Source of the DNA: Hyphomicrobiales bacterium
GTDB lineage: Bacteria; Pseudomonadota; Alphaproteobacteria; Rhizobiales; Rhizobiaceae
Assembly (NCBI GenBank): GCA_900470195.1
Contig: UEIJ01000002.1
Span: 124,001 to 188,000, forward strand
Direction: 5' to 3'
DNA: 64,000 nucleotides
The notes under the pieces were generated by a model, which saw only the letters and a program-made list of their open reading frames with translations, made no database searches and was not told the DNA's origin. Made by a program: the position numbers and the translations under genes. Positions 27,803-38,516 of the stretch are shown here, one piece after another. Every line of letters starts with the position of its first letter. Positions within the stretch are counted from its first letter, which is position 1.

Positions 27803-27904
27803 TTTCCAGCGGTCGGGGGAGGATGCGCTGGACGTCAGGACGGATGCGCTCGGTTCGCGCTTCCGCCCTTTTTGATCCATGCGGGTCAGAGGATCACCGG
27901 TTTG

Positions 27905-27958
27905 TTTTACGCATGTCTTTCTCCCAAAACCGGTTCCCGCGTTTGGGAGACATGCTCT
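27905..27958 (-). repeat. Palindromic intergenic repeat at the GMC gene stop
   Basis: GCATGTCT(TT)CTCCCAAA...TTTGGGAGACATGC: arms of about 15 bases around ACCGGTTCCCGCG, ending in CTCTAG. The outer GCATG/CATGCTC resembles the other A-type units, but the core differs. It overlaps the last bases of the GMC gene. Confidence 0.65.
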
Positions 27959-29528
27959 AGATCGCCCGCTTCTTCATCTGTTCGGCAATATAGTCCGCCT
28001 GACGAATGGCGAGCGCCACGATGGTCAGTGTCGGGTTTTCCGCCCCGCCGGTGGTGAACTGGCTGCCGTCGGAAACGAACAGGTTCTTGATGTCATGCGT
28101 CTGCCCGTGCTTGTTCACCACGCCGTCCTGCGGCTTTTCGCTCATCCGGTTGGTGCCGAGATTGTGCGTCGAGGGATAGGGCGGCGTCGGGAATGTGCGG
28201 ATCGCGCCGACGGCTTCGTAAAGCGCCTTGCCCTGCGCATAGGCGTGGTTGCGCATGGCAATATCGTTCGGGTGATCGTCATAATAGACATCGGGAACCG
28301 GCAGGCCGTGTTCGTCCTTCACATCCTTGCTGAGCGTGATGCGGTTTTTCTCCTGCGGCATGTCTTCGCCGACGATCCACAGGCCCGCCATGTTGACATA
28401 ATCGTCGAGCGCCGAGGCGAAGCCGCGCCCCCAGCCGCCGGGATTGAGGAAGGCCGCCATGAAGGGCAGGCCGAGCGAGATGGTTTCCATCTCGTAGCCG
28501 CCGACGAAACCGCGTTTCGGATTGTGCGCGGCCTCGTCGCGGATGATGCCTGCCATGGTGGTGCCGCGATACATGTGCACCGGCTTTTCAAACGAGGCAT
28601 AGACCGAGCCGGTGGTGTGGCGCATATAGTTGCGCCCCACCTGTCCCGATGAATTGGCAAGGCCATCCGGGAATTTCGACGAGGCCGAGTTCAGCAGCAG
28701 GCGCGGGCTTTCGATCGAATTGCCCGCCACGCAGACGACGCGGGCTTTCTGGAAATGCTGCTTGCCGTCCTTGTCGGCATAGAGCACGCCTGTCACCTTG
28801 CCCGCCGCATTGTGCTCGATCTTGAGCGCCGTGCATTCCGGGCGAACTTCCAGCTTGCCGGTTTCCTCGCCCTTCGGGATTTCCGTATAGAGCGTCGACC
28901 ATTTCGCGCCCCATTTGCAGCCCTGAAAGCAGAAGCCGGTCTGCTGGCAGCCCATGCGGTCATCGCGCGGCGCGGAGTTGATCGCCATGCGGCCCGTATG
29001 ACATTCCTTGTAGCCGAGCTTGTCGGCGCCCGCCTTCAGCACCTTGAAATTGTTGTTGCCGGGCAGTCCCTCGATCCCGTTGGTGCGGGTGACGCCCATC
29101 TTGTCTTCCGCCTTGGCGTAATAAGGCTCCAGTTCGGCGAGCGTGATCGGCCAGTCGAGCAGGTTCGCCCCCTCGACCTTGCCGTAATGGGTAAGCGCCT
29201 GGAACTCGTAATCCTGAAAGCGCAGCGATGCGCCCGCCCAGTGCGTGGTGGTGCCGCCGACTGCCTTCACGATCCATGCGGGCAGGTTCGGGAAATCGTG
29301 CGACACGCGCCAGCTGCCCGATGTGGTGCGCTTGTCGAGCCAGGCGAGCTGGTCGAAACTGTCCCATTCGTCATTGATGAAGTCTTCGAATTCGTGGCGT
29401 TTGCCCGCTTCCAGAATAACGACATCGATGCCTTTCTGGGCCAGTTCGTTGCCGAGCGTGCCGCCGCCTGCGCCCGAGCCGATGATGACGACGACCTTGT
29501 CGTCCTTGAGATCATATGGAGCAGCCAT
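27957..29528 (-). CDS. GMC-family FAD oxidoreductase (gluconate 2-dehydrogenase alpha-like)
   Basis: 523 residues. FAD-binding GXGXXG motif VVIIGSGAGGGTLGNELA lies at about residues 13-30, with ILEAGKRHEFE after it. C-terminal STHNLGTNRM and GGAENPTLTIVALAI are the GMC FAD/active-site segments. It has no signal peptide of its own. The gene just upstream encodes a gamma-like subunit with a Tat signal, suggesting that the pair folds in the cytoplasm and is exported together. The usual cytochrome c subunit is not adjacent. The substrate (a sugar, gluconate or another polyol) cannot be told from sequence. Confidence 0.88.
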   Translation of the reverse strand: MAAPYDLKDDKVVVIIGSGAGGGTLGNELAQKGIDVVILEAGKRHEFEDFINDEWDSFDQLAWLDKRTTSGSWRVSHDFPNLPAWIVKAVGGTTTHWAGASLRFQDYEFQALTHYGKVEGANLLDWPITLAELEPYYAKAEDKMGVTRTNGIEGLPGNNNFKVLKAGADKLGYKECHTGRMAINSAPRDDRMGCQQTGFCFQGCKWGAKWSTLYTEIPKGEETGKLEVRPECTALKIEHNAAGKVTGVLYADKDGKQHFQKARVVCVAGNSIESPRLLLNSASSKFPDGLANSSGQVGRNYMRHTTGSVYASFEKPVHMYRGTTMAGIIRDEAAHNPKRGFVGGYEMETISLGLPFMAAFLNPGGWGRGFASALDDYVNMAGLWIVGEDMPQEKNRITLSKDVKDEHGLPVPDVYYDDHPNDIAMRNHAYAQGKALYEAVGAIRTFPTPPYPSTHNLGTNRMSEKPQDGVVNKHGQTHDIKNLFVSDGSQFTTGGAENPTLTIVALAIRQADYIAEQMKKRAI

Positions 29529-29621
29529 TGTTTCCTCCCAATGCTTTCCCGTTTCCGCAAGACGTGATGCGTCTGCCGGACGGTGTGCCGCTTTGAAATT
29601 GGTATGTTTGCGCCGCAGCGC

Positions 29622-30176
29622 TTACAGCCATTCGATATCGTCGAAGCCGCGCTGGATGTACCCGCCCTTGGAATAGGCTTCGCCCTCATAGCCGAAGAGC
29701 GGCCAGATTTCCTTCTGGTTATAAAGGCCCGTCACAAGCCCGCTGCGCACCTTCTGGAAGAAGGGGCTTTTCTCGATATCGCGCAGGATCGCGACGCGCT
29801 CCTCCTCCCAGCCAAGCCCCAGATAGCCTCCGGCTCCCGCCCGCTTGTCCAGATCGGCAACACCGTCCTCGATCAGCTTCTTGAGCGTCTCGTCCTTGGC
29901 GGAATCCGCGTCATAGGGCTTGACGGCGATGGCGTAGAAACGGTCGGGCAGCTTGTCATGCGGGTAGATGTCGCGCGCGAGCTGGATCAGGGTCGCCATG
30001 GTTTCGGGCTTGAGCGTGGTGCTCTCAAGCGCCCATGCGAATTGCGGGCAGATGACGGCATTGCCGCTGATGACCAGCATGGCGCCGAGGCTGAGGCCCG
30101 CGCCGCGCTTGAGAATGTCGCGGCGCGACAGCGTCTTTTTCTCCCGGGTGGAAAGACCGTCGAAAACGGTTGTCAT
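29622..30176 (-). CDS. Gluconate 2-dehydrogenase subunit 3 family protein, Tat-exported
   Basis: 184 residues from the ATG at 30176 (five more from 30191). Twin-arginine signal LSRRDILKRGAGLSLGAML spans about residues 17-35. The body matches the gluconate 2-dehydrogenase subunit 3 family: TLIQLARDIYPHDKLPD. The predicted cargo is the FAD subunit encoded 93 bases downstream. GGAGGAGAACCGA precedes the start. Confidence 0.85.
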   Translation of the reverse strand: MTTVFDGLSTREKKTLSRRDILKRGAGLSLGAMLVISGNAVICPQFAWALESTTLKPETMATLIQLARDIYPHDKLPDRFYAIAVKPYDADSAKDETLKKLIEDGVADLDKRAGAGGYLGLGWEEERVAILRDIEKSPFFQKVRSGLVTGLYNQKEIWPLFGYEGEAYSKGGYIQRGFDDIEWL

Positions 30177-30311
30177 TCGGTTCTCCTCCATTGCTTGCCC
30201 GTCCGGAATGGGCGGGCTGGCTGTTTGCGCTGCCGGGGCGGGCCCCGGAAACGCTGGCGTTCATCGTCTTGCGGGCCGCTCCTCCCGGCCCTGAAAGACG
30301 ATGGGCGCGGC

Positions 30312-30707
30312 CTACTGGTAACGGCCGCCGCGTTGCAGAACTTCGATCTTGTAGCCGTCCGGGTCTTCCGCGAAGAAGAAGCGGGCAAGCTGCACGCCAT
30401 TGTTCTTGAAATCGACAAGCTTGCCGACCTTGAAGCCAAGGTCCGTGAAGCGGGCATGTTCTGCATCGACATCATCGACCACGACGGCCAGATGGCCATA
30501 ACCGTCGCCCAGATTGTAAGGCTCGGTGCGGCCCTTGTTGACCGTCAGCTCCACTTCGAAATCGGCTTCGGCATTGCGCAGATAGATCAGCGTGAAGGTT
30601 TCGAAATCGATGCGCTCGGCAATATCGAGGCCAAAGGCCCGGTTGTAGAAGGAAACGGATTTTTCCTCGTCGAGAACACGGATCATCGAATGAATGGCTT
30701 TGGCCAC
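30312..30707 (-). CDS. gloA: Lactoylglutathione lyase (glyoxalase I)
   Basis: 131-residue VOC-fold metalloenzyme. HSMIRVLDEEKSVSFYNR starts the first beta-alpha-beta module and YGHLAVVVDDVDA the second, with FFAEDPDGYKIEVLQ at the end. The metal ligands expected for the family (His6, Glu57-type, His in GYGHLA, Glu in KIEVLQ) are all present. It converts the methylglyoxal-glutathione hemithioacetal to S-lactoylglutathione in the cytoplasm. CAGGAG precedes the ATG. It is on the same strand as the GMC genes but 120 bases upstream. Confidence 0.93.
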   Translation of the reverse strand: MAKAIHSMIRVLDEEKSVSFYNRAFGLDIAERIDFETFTLIYLRNAEADFEVELTVNKGRTEPYNLGDGYGHLAVVVDDVDAEHARFTDLGFKVGKLVDFKNNGVQLARFFFAEDPDGYKIEVLQRGGRYQ

Positions 30708-30850
30708 ATGCTACTCCTGTTTCTTTCGCCGCTTCGTCAAATGCGGCTTGCGATTGTCTTGCTGGTTGTCGATTATGGAAGAAAAAACCACGGCGTGGTG
30801 GCAATCGGCTACCACAGCCAGTTTCGTGCTCTTAATGAATGGAGGAACCC

Positions 30851-31144
30851 ATGTGCAAGGTTTTCGCCGAGCAGGACCCGGAAGGCTACCGGCAGATCAA
30901 TCGCTCCGTGCGCATAGGCGGCCATTCCACCAGCATTCAGCTGGAGGCCACCTTCTGGCGCCTGCTGGACGAGATCGCGGCCAGCCAGAACCTGACCACG
31001 CCGCGCTTCATCTCGACGCTCTATGATGAAGCGCTGGAGGCCAATGGCGCGATCCCCAACTTCGCCTCCATGCTGCGCACGACCTGCGCGCTCTATCTCA
31101 TGGGCCATCGCCCCGAAGCTGCCGTCTGCGAGGAAGCGGCCTGA
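30851..31144 (+). CDS. Ribbon-helix-helix (RHH_4) domain protein
   Basis: 97 residues starting MCKVFAEQDPEGYR, typical of the alphaproteobacterial RHH_4 family. The strand NRSVRIGGHSTSIQLEATFW is followed by helices LLDEIAASQNLTTPRFISTL. Probable dimeric DNA-binding regulator with unknown targets. The start at 30851 is preferred over 30839 because GGAGGAACCC precedes it. It is divergent from gloA and followed by an octamer repeat locus. Confidence 0.82.
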   Translation: MCKVFAEQDPEGYRQINRSVRIGGHSTSIQLEATFWRLLDEIAASQNLTTPRFISTLYDEALEANGAIPNFASMLRTTCALYLMGHRPEAAVCEEAA

Positions 31145-31178
31145 ACAGGCCCGGCCAGGGGCATTGGCCTTTTGATCA

Positions 31179-31274
31179 AAAGGGAATAGGGGAGTAGGGG
31201 AATAGGGCAGTAAGGCAGTAGGGCAATATGTTCTCATACATACTCCCTTACTCCCCTATTCCCTTACTGCCTTC
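31179..31274. repeat. Octamer inverted array 1
   Basis: Left arm 31179-31230 holds about six AGGGNANT-type octamers (for example AGGGAATA, GGGGAGTA, GGGCAGTA). A short spacer follows, then a right arm 31241-31274 of four octamers in inverse orientation (CTCCCTTA, CTCCCCTA, TTCCCTTA, CTGCCTTC). It lies between the RHH gene and mrp. Same unit type as the AGGGCAGT VNTR loci used in Brucella typing. Confidence 0.85.
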
Positions 31275-31289
31275 ACTAAAGGAATCGAA

Positions 31290-32470
31290 ATGGCAAGCGT
31301 AACACGCGAACAGGTTCAGGAGCGGCTGCGGGCCGTAACGGGACCGGATTTCGAAAGCGATGTCGTGTCGCTCGGACTGGTGTCGGATATTTTCATTGCC
31401 GACGGCAAGGTCTTCTTCTCCATCACGGTTCCGGCAGAACGCGCCGACGCGCTGGAGCCGATGCGGCTTGCTGCCGAAAAGGCCGTGAAGGAAATTCCGG
31501 GCGTCACCGGCGCACTGGTCACGCTCACGGCGGAAAAGAAGGGCGGGCGCACCAGCGACGACGCGCCGCCGCCGCCCAGACCGCAACCGGCACCGCGGCC
31601 CGTCGCCGTTTCGGGACAGGGCGCACATGGCCATGCGCATGCGCCGCAGCCGCAGCGCGCGGCGGCGAAGCCGGGCATTCCGGGCGTCGGCGCGATCATC
31701 GCCGTTGCATCGGGCAAGGGCGGCGTCGGCAAGTCGACCACGGCGGTCAATCTGGCGCTCGGCCTTGCCGCCAACGGGCTGAAGGTCGGCATTCTGGACG
31801 CCGATATTTACGGGCCGTCCATGCCGCGCCTGCTCGGTCTTTCCGGCCGTCCGGAAGCGATTGAGGGCCGCACACTGAAGCCGATGGAAAATTACGGCGT
31901 CAAGGTCATGTCCATGGGCTTCATGGTCGATGAGGAAACGCCAATGATCTGGCGCGGGCCGATGGTCATGTCGGCGCTGACGCAGATGCTGCGCGAAGTC
32001 GCCTGGGGCGAGCTTGACGTTCTGGTCGTCGACATGCCGCCCGGCACCGGCGATGCCCAGCTCACCATGGCGCAGCAGGTGCCGCTGGCGGGCGCCGTTA
32101 TCGTTTCGACGCCGCAGGACCTCGCGCTGATCGATGCGCGCAAGGGCTTGAACATGTTCCGCAAGGTGGATGTGCCGCTTCTCGGCATCGTCGAGAACAT
32201 GAGCTATTTCATCGCGCCCGACACCGGCGCGCGCTATGATATTTTCGGCAATGGCGGCGCGCGCAGGGAGGCCGAACGCTTGAACGTGCCGTTCCTGGGC
32301 GAAGTGCCGCTGCATATGGACGTGCGCGCCTATTCGGACGCTGGCACGCCGATCACCGTCAAGGACCCGGAGAGCGAACACGCGAAAATCTATCGCGAGA
32401 TTGCCCGGAAGGTTTGGGAAAACATGAAGGGCGGCAAGGGCGCTCGTGCAGCGCCGGCGATTGTGTTTGA

Positions 32471-32474
<4 letters not shown>
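31290..32474 (+). CDS. mrp: Mrp/ApbC-family iron-sulfur cluster carrier ATPase
   Basis: 394 residues. An N-terminal MIP18-like domain (about 1-85, VTREQVQERLRAVTGPDF) and a Pro/Ala/His-rich linker precede a P-loop NTPase with the deviant Walker A GKGGVGKST at about residue 150. PDMPPGTGDAQLT-type Walker B and ENMSYFIAPDTGARYDIFG also appear. In most homologues the last segment is ENMSYF-C-x-x-C; here the two cysteines are absent. It probably carries Fe-S clusters. The stop codon is the first bases of octamer array 2. Confidence 0.9.
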
Positions 32475-34282
<1,808 letters not shown>

Positions 34283-34387
34283 TTAACTTGTCGGCATTTG
34301 CGGTCATTACAAGACAACATAGATCAAACTTATTGATTGAAAATAACAAAGCGTGTGTTTGTCGCTGGCCATGCTACAAATTCCGTC

Positions 34388-35248
34388 ATGACCGACAATG
34401 CTCGCCCCATCGCTGGCCCGCGCGATATTATGCGCCTGAAACGCGACGACGCCACCGGCCTCGAAGCCGTTGCCGCGCGTTTCCACAGCCATGCCTATGA
34501 CATGCATTTTCATGACGAATGGCTCGTCGGCGTGACCCATGCGGGCGTGCAGGATTTTTTCTGCCGGGGCAGGCGGCGGCAAAGCACACCGGGGCGGGTG
34601 ATTCTCATCGAGCCGGGCGAACGCCATGACGGGCAGGCGGTCGCGGCGGACGGCTTTGCCTATAACATGCTCTACATGCCGCAATCGCTGATCCGCGATG
34701 CGATGGGCGGCAATGATGCGCATATCGGCTTTCGCCAGACGCTGGCCGATGATGGCGAGCTGTTTCACGCAGTCGCTCGTGCCTGTGAAGCTATTTTTTT
34801 GCAAGCGCCGCAACTGATGATCGAAGATTGCCGCGATCAGGTGACGAAGCATCTTGCCCGGCATCTTGGGCAGGAGGCGGCAGAAAAGGGGGCGGCTCCG
34901 CATCCGGTCGCGGCACGCGCAATGGAGTATCTGCGGGCGCGCTTCGATGAGGAATTCGGGCTCGATGAACTGGCGGGATCTGTCGGAGCCGCCGACCGTT
35001 TCCAGCTTTCGCGCGGGTTCCGGCGCGCATATGGCACCTCGCCGCATGCCTGTCTGGTGCAGTTGCGCCTTGCCGAAGCCCGGCGCCTGCTGCGCGAAAA
35101 AGTGCCGCCGGCGGAGGCCGCAGCACTCAGCGGCTTTGCCGACCAGAGCCATATGGGGCGCTGGTTCCGCCGCGCCTATGGCATGACGCCCGCCGCCTAT
35201 CGCCGGGGGCGCACAAATGTTCCAGAAATTGCGGTGAAAAGCCGGTAG
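34388..35248 (+). CDS. AraC-family transcriptional regulator
   Basis: 286 residues. N-terminal cupin-type sensor domain (about 25-155, HSHAYDMHFHDEWLVGVTHAG) and C-terminal double helix-turn-helix (about 185-280, LDELAGSVGAADRFQLSRGF and FADQSHMGRWFRRAYGMTPA). The upstream in-frame start at 34337 would place 17 extra residues in the promoter region, so 34388 is preferred. The next gene (DUF2000), 26 bases downstream, is a likely partner. The ligand is unknown. Confidence 0.86.
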   Translation: MTDNARPIAGPRDIMRLKRDDATGLEAVAARFHSHAYDMHFHDEWLVGVTHAGVQDFFCRGRRRQSTPGRVILIEPGERHDGQAVAADGFAYNMLYMPQSLIRDAMGGNDAHIGFRQTLADDGELFHAVARACEAIFLQAPQLMIEDCRDQVTKHLARHLGQEAAEKGAAPHPVAARAMEYLRARFDEEFGLDELAGSVGAADRFQLSRGFRRAYGTSPHACLVQLRLAEARRLLREKVPPAEAAALSGFADQSHMGRWFRRAYGMTPAAYRRGRTNVPEIAVKSR

Positions 35249-35274
35249 GTCTTCCTCGAAAAGAGGAAGAACCG

Positions 35275-35685
35275 ATGATTTTCGATACAAAAGTAGCCAT
35301 TATCGTCCTGCACGATCTGCCTGTCTGGCAGAAGTTGAACGTGACCGCCTTCGTCGCGACCGGCATAGCCGGCGCGGTTCCGCAGGCGATGGGCGACGTT
35401 TACGAGGATGCGGCAGGCCGCAAGCATACGCGTCTGCTGGGCCAGCCGATGCTGATCTTCTCGGCAACGCCGGACGTATTGCAACGGGCCTGGCAGCAAT
35501 CGATCCAGCGCGATCTCATCCGGGCGCCCTATGTGCGCGCCATGTTCGAGACCGGGCATGACGTCGCCAACCGTGCCGTTTTCAAGGCGGAAAATGCCGA
35601 CGCGCCCGATCTGGTCGGTCTTGCGCTTTATGGTCCAAAGAAGGATATCGACAAGGCGATAAAGGGAACTAGCCTGCATCCTTGA
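35275..35685 (+). CDS. DUF2000 domain protein
   Basis: 136 residues that appear to match DUF2000: KVAIIVLHDLPVWQKLNVTAF at the start, GQPMLIFSATPDVLQRA in the middle and ALYGPKKDIDKAIKG at the end. The fold resembles peptidyl-tRNA hydrolase 2, but the function is not established. It follows the AraC regulator by 26 bases behind AAGAGGAAGAACCG. Its last 17 bases overlap the 3' end of the ROK gene on the other strand. Confidence 0.8.
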   Translation: MIFDTKVAIIVLHDLPVWQKLNVTAFVATGIAGAVPQAMGDVYEDAAGRKHTRLLGQPMLIFSATPDVLQRAWQQSIQRDLIRAPYVRAMFETGHDVANRAVFKAENADAPDLVGLALYGPKKDIDKAIKGTSLHP

Positions 35686-36997
35686 ACAGCACGCTCTGAT
35701 CGAACAGATAGCGGTTGGAAAGCGGCAGGCTTGCGGCGCCCATCGCCTTGGCATGGACGCCAACCTTGCCCTCGATGATCTTCGGCGCGCGCAGGCCCTG
35801 CAAGTCGAGGCATGAAAGCTCCACGCGGGTCGCTTCCACGATGCGATGGCGCACATTGCCCGGCAGCCAGCCGTCGATAACGGCGGCGGGAAAGTCGATC
35901 ACGGAAGCAGCCGCCACCGCCGCATGCGCCAGACCGCGTGCGGCAAGAGCCACCCATTCGTCGAGCGGCGTGCCGAAATTGCGCCAGTTTTCCGGCGAAA
36001 GCCACAGGTCGTCGGAGGGCAGATGCCGCTCCTGCAACATGCGTTCGAGGACGAACAGCGAAGCCGTATCGATGAGCTGCAAGGTTTCGCCGCGCTCCCA
36101 CGTGCCGCGCATGCGCATCGGCATGGAGCCGAGCGCGCCCGCATTGCCGGTGCGCCCGGGATAGAGCGTGTTGTTCAGCACCACGCCGCCGCCGATGAAC
36201 GAGCCGATGAAGAAATAGACGAAGTCGGTGAATTCCGGCCCGCGACCAAAGGTCAGTTCCGCGCCGCAAGCCGCGGTTCCGTCGTTCTGCACGAAGACAG
36301 GAAACGAAAACGCCCTGGCGAAATCGCTGACCAGATCGGCGCCGAGCCATGCGTCCAGATCCTCCGCCGGCGCTCCAACCTCCTCGACCCAGTTCCACAG
36401 TTCAAAGGGCAATGCGATGCCGAGCCCTGCAATGCGGTCGCGCCTGGCCGGTTCGAGGGCCGCAGTGAAAGCATTGACGCTTTCGACAGTGAAGCGGCGG
36501 ATTTCACCCGGCACAGGCCAGCGATAGGTGATGTGGCGCCGCTCGCGGATCGCGCCCAGAAAATCCATCAGGATGATTTCCGCGCTGCGCCGCCCGATCT
36601 TGAGGCCGAAGGAGAAAACCCCGTCGGCAGCGAGGCGCATCGGCATGGAAGGCTGGCCAACACGGCCGCGCACCCTTTCGCCCTGCGTGATGAGCCCGTC
36701 TTTTTCCAGCGCGCGGATGATCACGGAAACGGTCTGCGCCGAAAGCCCGGTCAGGCGCGCAATGTCGGCGCGGGCAAGCTGGCCATGCCTGCGCACCAGC
36801 GCCAGAACCAGCCGCTCATTATAGGCGCGCACGCCGATCTGGTTGGAGCCGCGATTGATGTCCGCGCCGGGCCCGGCGAATTGCTGCATGGCAGGACCCG
36901 GCGTTCCCGACAGCGCGCCGGAAAGCGTATCGGCAGACCTGCTTGCCGCATCGGCCCCACCGTCTCGCGGATCGCCTTCAACTTTATGCCTGACCAT
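35669..36997 (-). CDS. ROK-family transcriptional repressor, probable regulator of frcBCAK
   Basis: 442 residues. A 45-residue Gly/Ala-rich extension is followed by a winged helix-turn-helix at about 55-115 (RADIARLTGLSAQTVSVIIRAL). A ROK sugar-kinase-like domain runs to the C-terminus (FVQNDGTAACGAELTFG and FIGGGVVLNNTLYPGRTGNAG). The zinc-binding CXCGXXGC motif of Mlc/NagC-type ROK proteins is not present. It is divergent from frcBCAK, which is the usual place for a sugar-responsive repressor, and an 11-base-arm palindrome lies before frcB. GGAGAGGCT precedes the ATG. Confidence 0.87.
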   Translation of the reverse strand: MVRHKVEGDPRDGGADAASRSADTLSGALSGTPGPAMQQFAGPGADINRGSNQIGVRAYNERLVLALVRRHGQLARADIARLTGLSAQTVSVIIRALEKDGLITQGERVRGRVGQPSMPMRLAADGVFSFGLKIGRRSAEIILMDFLGAIRERRHITYRWPVPGEIRRFTVESVNAFTAALEPARRDRIAGLGIALPFELWNWVEEVGAPAEDLDAWLGADLVSDFARAFSFPVFVQNDGTAACGAELTFGRGPEFTDFVYFFIGSFIGGGVVLNNTLYPGRTGNAGALGSMPMRMRGTWERGETLQLIDTASLFVLERMLQERHLPSDDLWLSPENWRNFGTPLDEWVALAARGLAHAAVAAASVIDFPAAVIDGWLPGNVRHRIVEATRVELSCLDLQGLRAPKIIEGKVGVHAKAMGAASLPLSNRYLFDQSVLFKDAG

Positions 36998-37008
36998 AGC
37001 CTCTCCTG

Positions 37009-37110
37009 GAGCGGTTCCGGTTAAAACGGTGTCACGGGAACCGCTCGAACTCTTTTTTCATCGCATTATCCGACGCAAAACCGCTTCGCACTCTTGGCTC
37101 GGAAATGCTC
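37009..37110 (-). repeat. Composite A+C palindromic repeat upstream of the ROK gene
   Basis: C module hairpin GAGCGGTTCC...GGAACCGCTC (37009-37046), then the A module read on the minus strand as GAGCATTTCC...GCGAAGCGGTTTTGCGTCGG and ATAATGCG. Same order of modules as at 51825 and 55116. It begins 12 bases before the ROK start codon, so the ROK promoter must lie inside or beyond it. Confidence 0.8.
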
Positions 37111-37312
37111 AAGATTCCGGCCCATGGATTGCAATCGCAATGCGGCCATGGCGTGCGGGAATTCCTAAACCAAACATCGAGGGAGAAAAAGCCCTCTCCG
37201 AACGGATATGAAATAAAAACAATCGCTTAAGGTCGTTCGTGCTGCGTAGGGGCAGGCGCTCTGCCAATCCCTTGCGCCTCTCTCTCCTCCGGGTGCCAGA
37301 GTGACACAGCAT

Positions 37313-37339
37313 ATTAATAAATCAAGTGGATTTATTAAT
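37313..37339 (+). promoter_or_regulatory. Candidate operator for the ROK repressor, before frcB
   Basis: Perfect inverted repeat with 11-base arms, ATTAATAAATC and GATTTATTAAT, around a 5-base spacer. It lies 76 bases upstream of the frcB ATG. Between it and the A+C repeat (37111-37312) no gene is seen. AT-rich palindromes of this size are typical of ROK operators. Confidence 0.65.
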
Positions 37340-37415
37340 TGACTCTGTTTTGAAGCCGTGTTTTGCTTCTCGTCTGCCGGGGGAAGAGGAACCGGTTTCA
37401 ATCTGGGAGGAGTCT

Positions 37416-38447
37416 ATGAAGAAGACAGTTCTGTCGGCAGCCTTTGCTGCCTTCGCGCTTGGCGCTGCCGCCATTCCATTGAGTTCGGCCAATGCCGCCG
37501 ATGTCGGCGCGTGCCTCATCACCAAGACCGACACCAATCCGTTCTTCGTCAAGATGAAGGAAGGCGCTGTCGCCAAGGCCAAGGAGCTGGGGGTCAATCT
37601 CAAGACCTATGCGGGCAAGATCGACGGCGATTCCGAAAGCCAGGTCGCGGCCATCGAAACCTGCATCGCCGATGGCGCCAAGGGCATTCTCATCACGGCT
37701 TCCGACACCAAGGGCATCGTGCCGTCGCTGCAGAAGGCGCGCGAGGCGGGCGCGCTCATCATCGCGCTCGACACGCCGCTGGAGCCTGCGGATGCGGCGG
37801 ACGCAACCTTTGCCACCGACAATTTCCTTGCCGGTGAACTGGTCGGCAAATGGGCGGCGGCAACGCTTGGCGACAAGGCCAAGGATGCGCGGGTTGCCTT
37901 CCTCAACCTCACCGCATCGCAGCCGAGCGTCGACGTTCTGCGCGATCAGGGTTTCGATGTCGGCTTCGGCATCGATCCGAAGGACAAAAGCAAGCTTGGC
38001 GATGAGGACGATCCGCGCATTGCCGGTCGCGACCTGACCGACGGCAACGAGGAAGGCGGACGCCGCGCGATGGAAAACCTTCTCCAGAAGGACCCGAACA
38101 TCAATGTCGTCCACACCATCAACGAACCTGCCGCCGCCGGTGCTTACGAAGCGCTGAAGGCCGTGGGCCGTGAAAAGGACGTGCTGATCGTCTCCATCGA
38201 TGGTGGCTGCCCCGGCGTCAAGAACGTAGCGGCTGGCGTGATCGGCGCGACCTCGCAGCAATATCCGCTGCAGATGGCGGCACTTGGCATCGAGGCGATC
38301 AAGAAGTTTGCCGACAGCGGTGAAAAGCCGAAGCCGACCGAAGGCAAGGATTTTGTCGATACGGGCGTAACGCTCGTCACCGACAAGCCGGTCGAAGGCG
38401 TTCCGTCCATCGACACCAAAACCGCGCTCGACAAGTGCTGGGGCTGA
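37416..38447 (+). CDS. frcB: Fructose ABC transporter, periplasmic binding protein
   Basis: 343 residues. Signal peptide of about 27 residues ending ANA before [17 protein letters not shown]. Type I sugar-binding fold with [21 protein letters not shown] and [16 protein letters not shown]. The sequence is very similar to Sinorhizobium meliloti FrcB as I know it, which serves fructose, mannose and ribose. The ATG at 37416 follows GGGAGGAG; an earlier in-frame start at 37326 lies inside the regulatory region. First gene of frcBCAK. Confidence 0.92.
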   Translation: MKKTVLSAAFAAFALGAAAIPLSSANAADVGACLITKTDTNPFFVKMKEGAVAKAKELGVNLKTYAGKIDGDSESQVAAIETCIADGAKGILITASDTKGIVPSLQKAREAGALIIALDTPLEPADAADATFATDNFLAGELVGKWAAATLGDKAKDARVAFLNLTASQPSVDVLRDQGFDVGFGIDPKDKSKLGDEDDPRIAGRDLTDGNEEGGRRAMENLLQKDPNINVVHTINEPAAAGAYEALKAVGREKDVLIVSIDGGCPGVKNVAAGVIGATSQQYPLQMAALGIEAIKKFADSGEKPKPTEGKDFVDTGVTLVTDKPVEGVPSIDTKTALDKCWG

Positions 38448-38516
38448 TAGGCTCTCAAGGTTCAGGTCCGGCAGATCGCAAGCTCTGCCGGACCAGCATG
38501 AAGGCAGGAGACAGAG

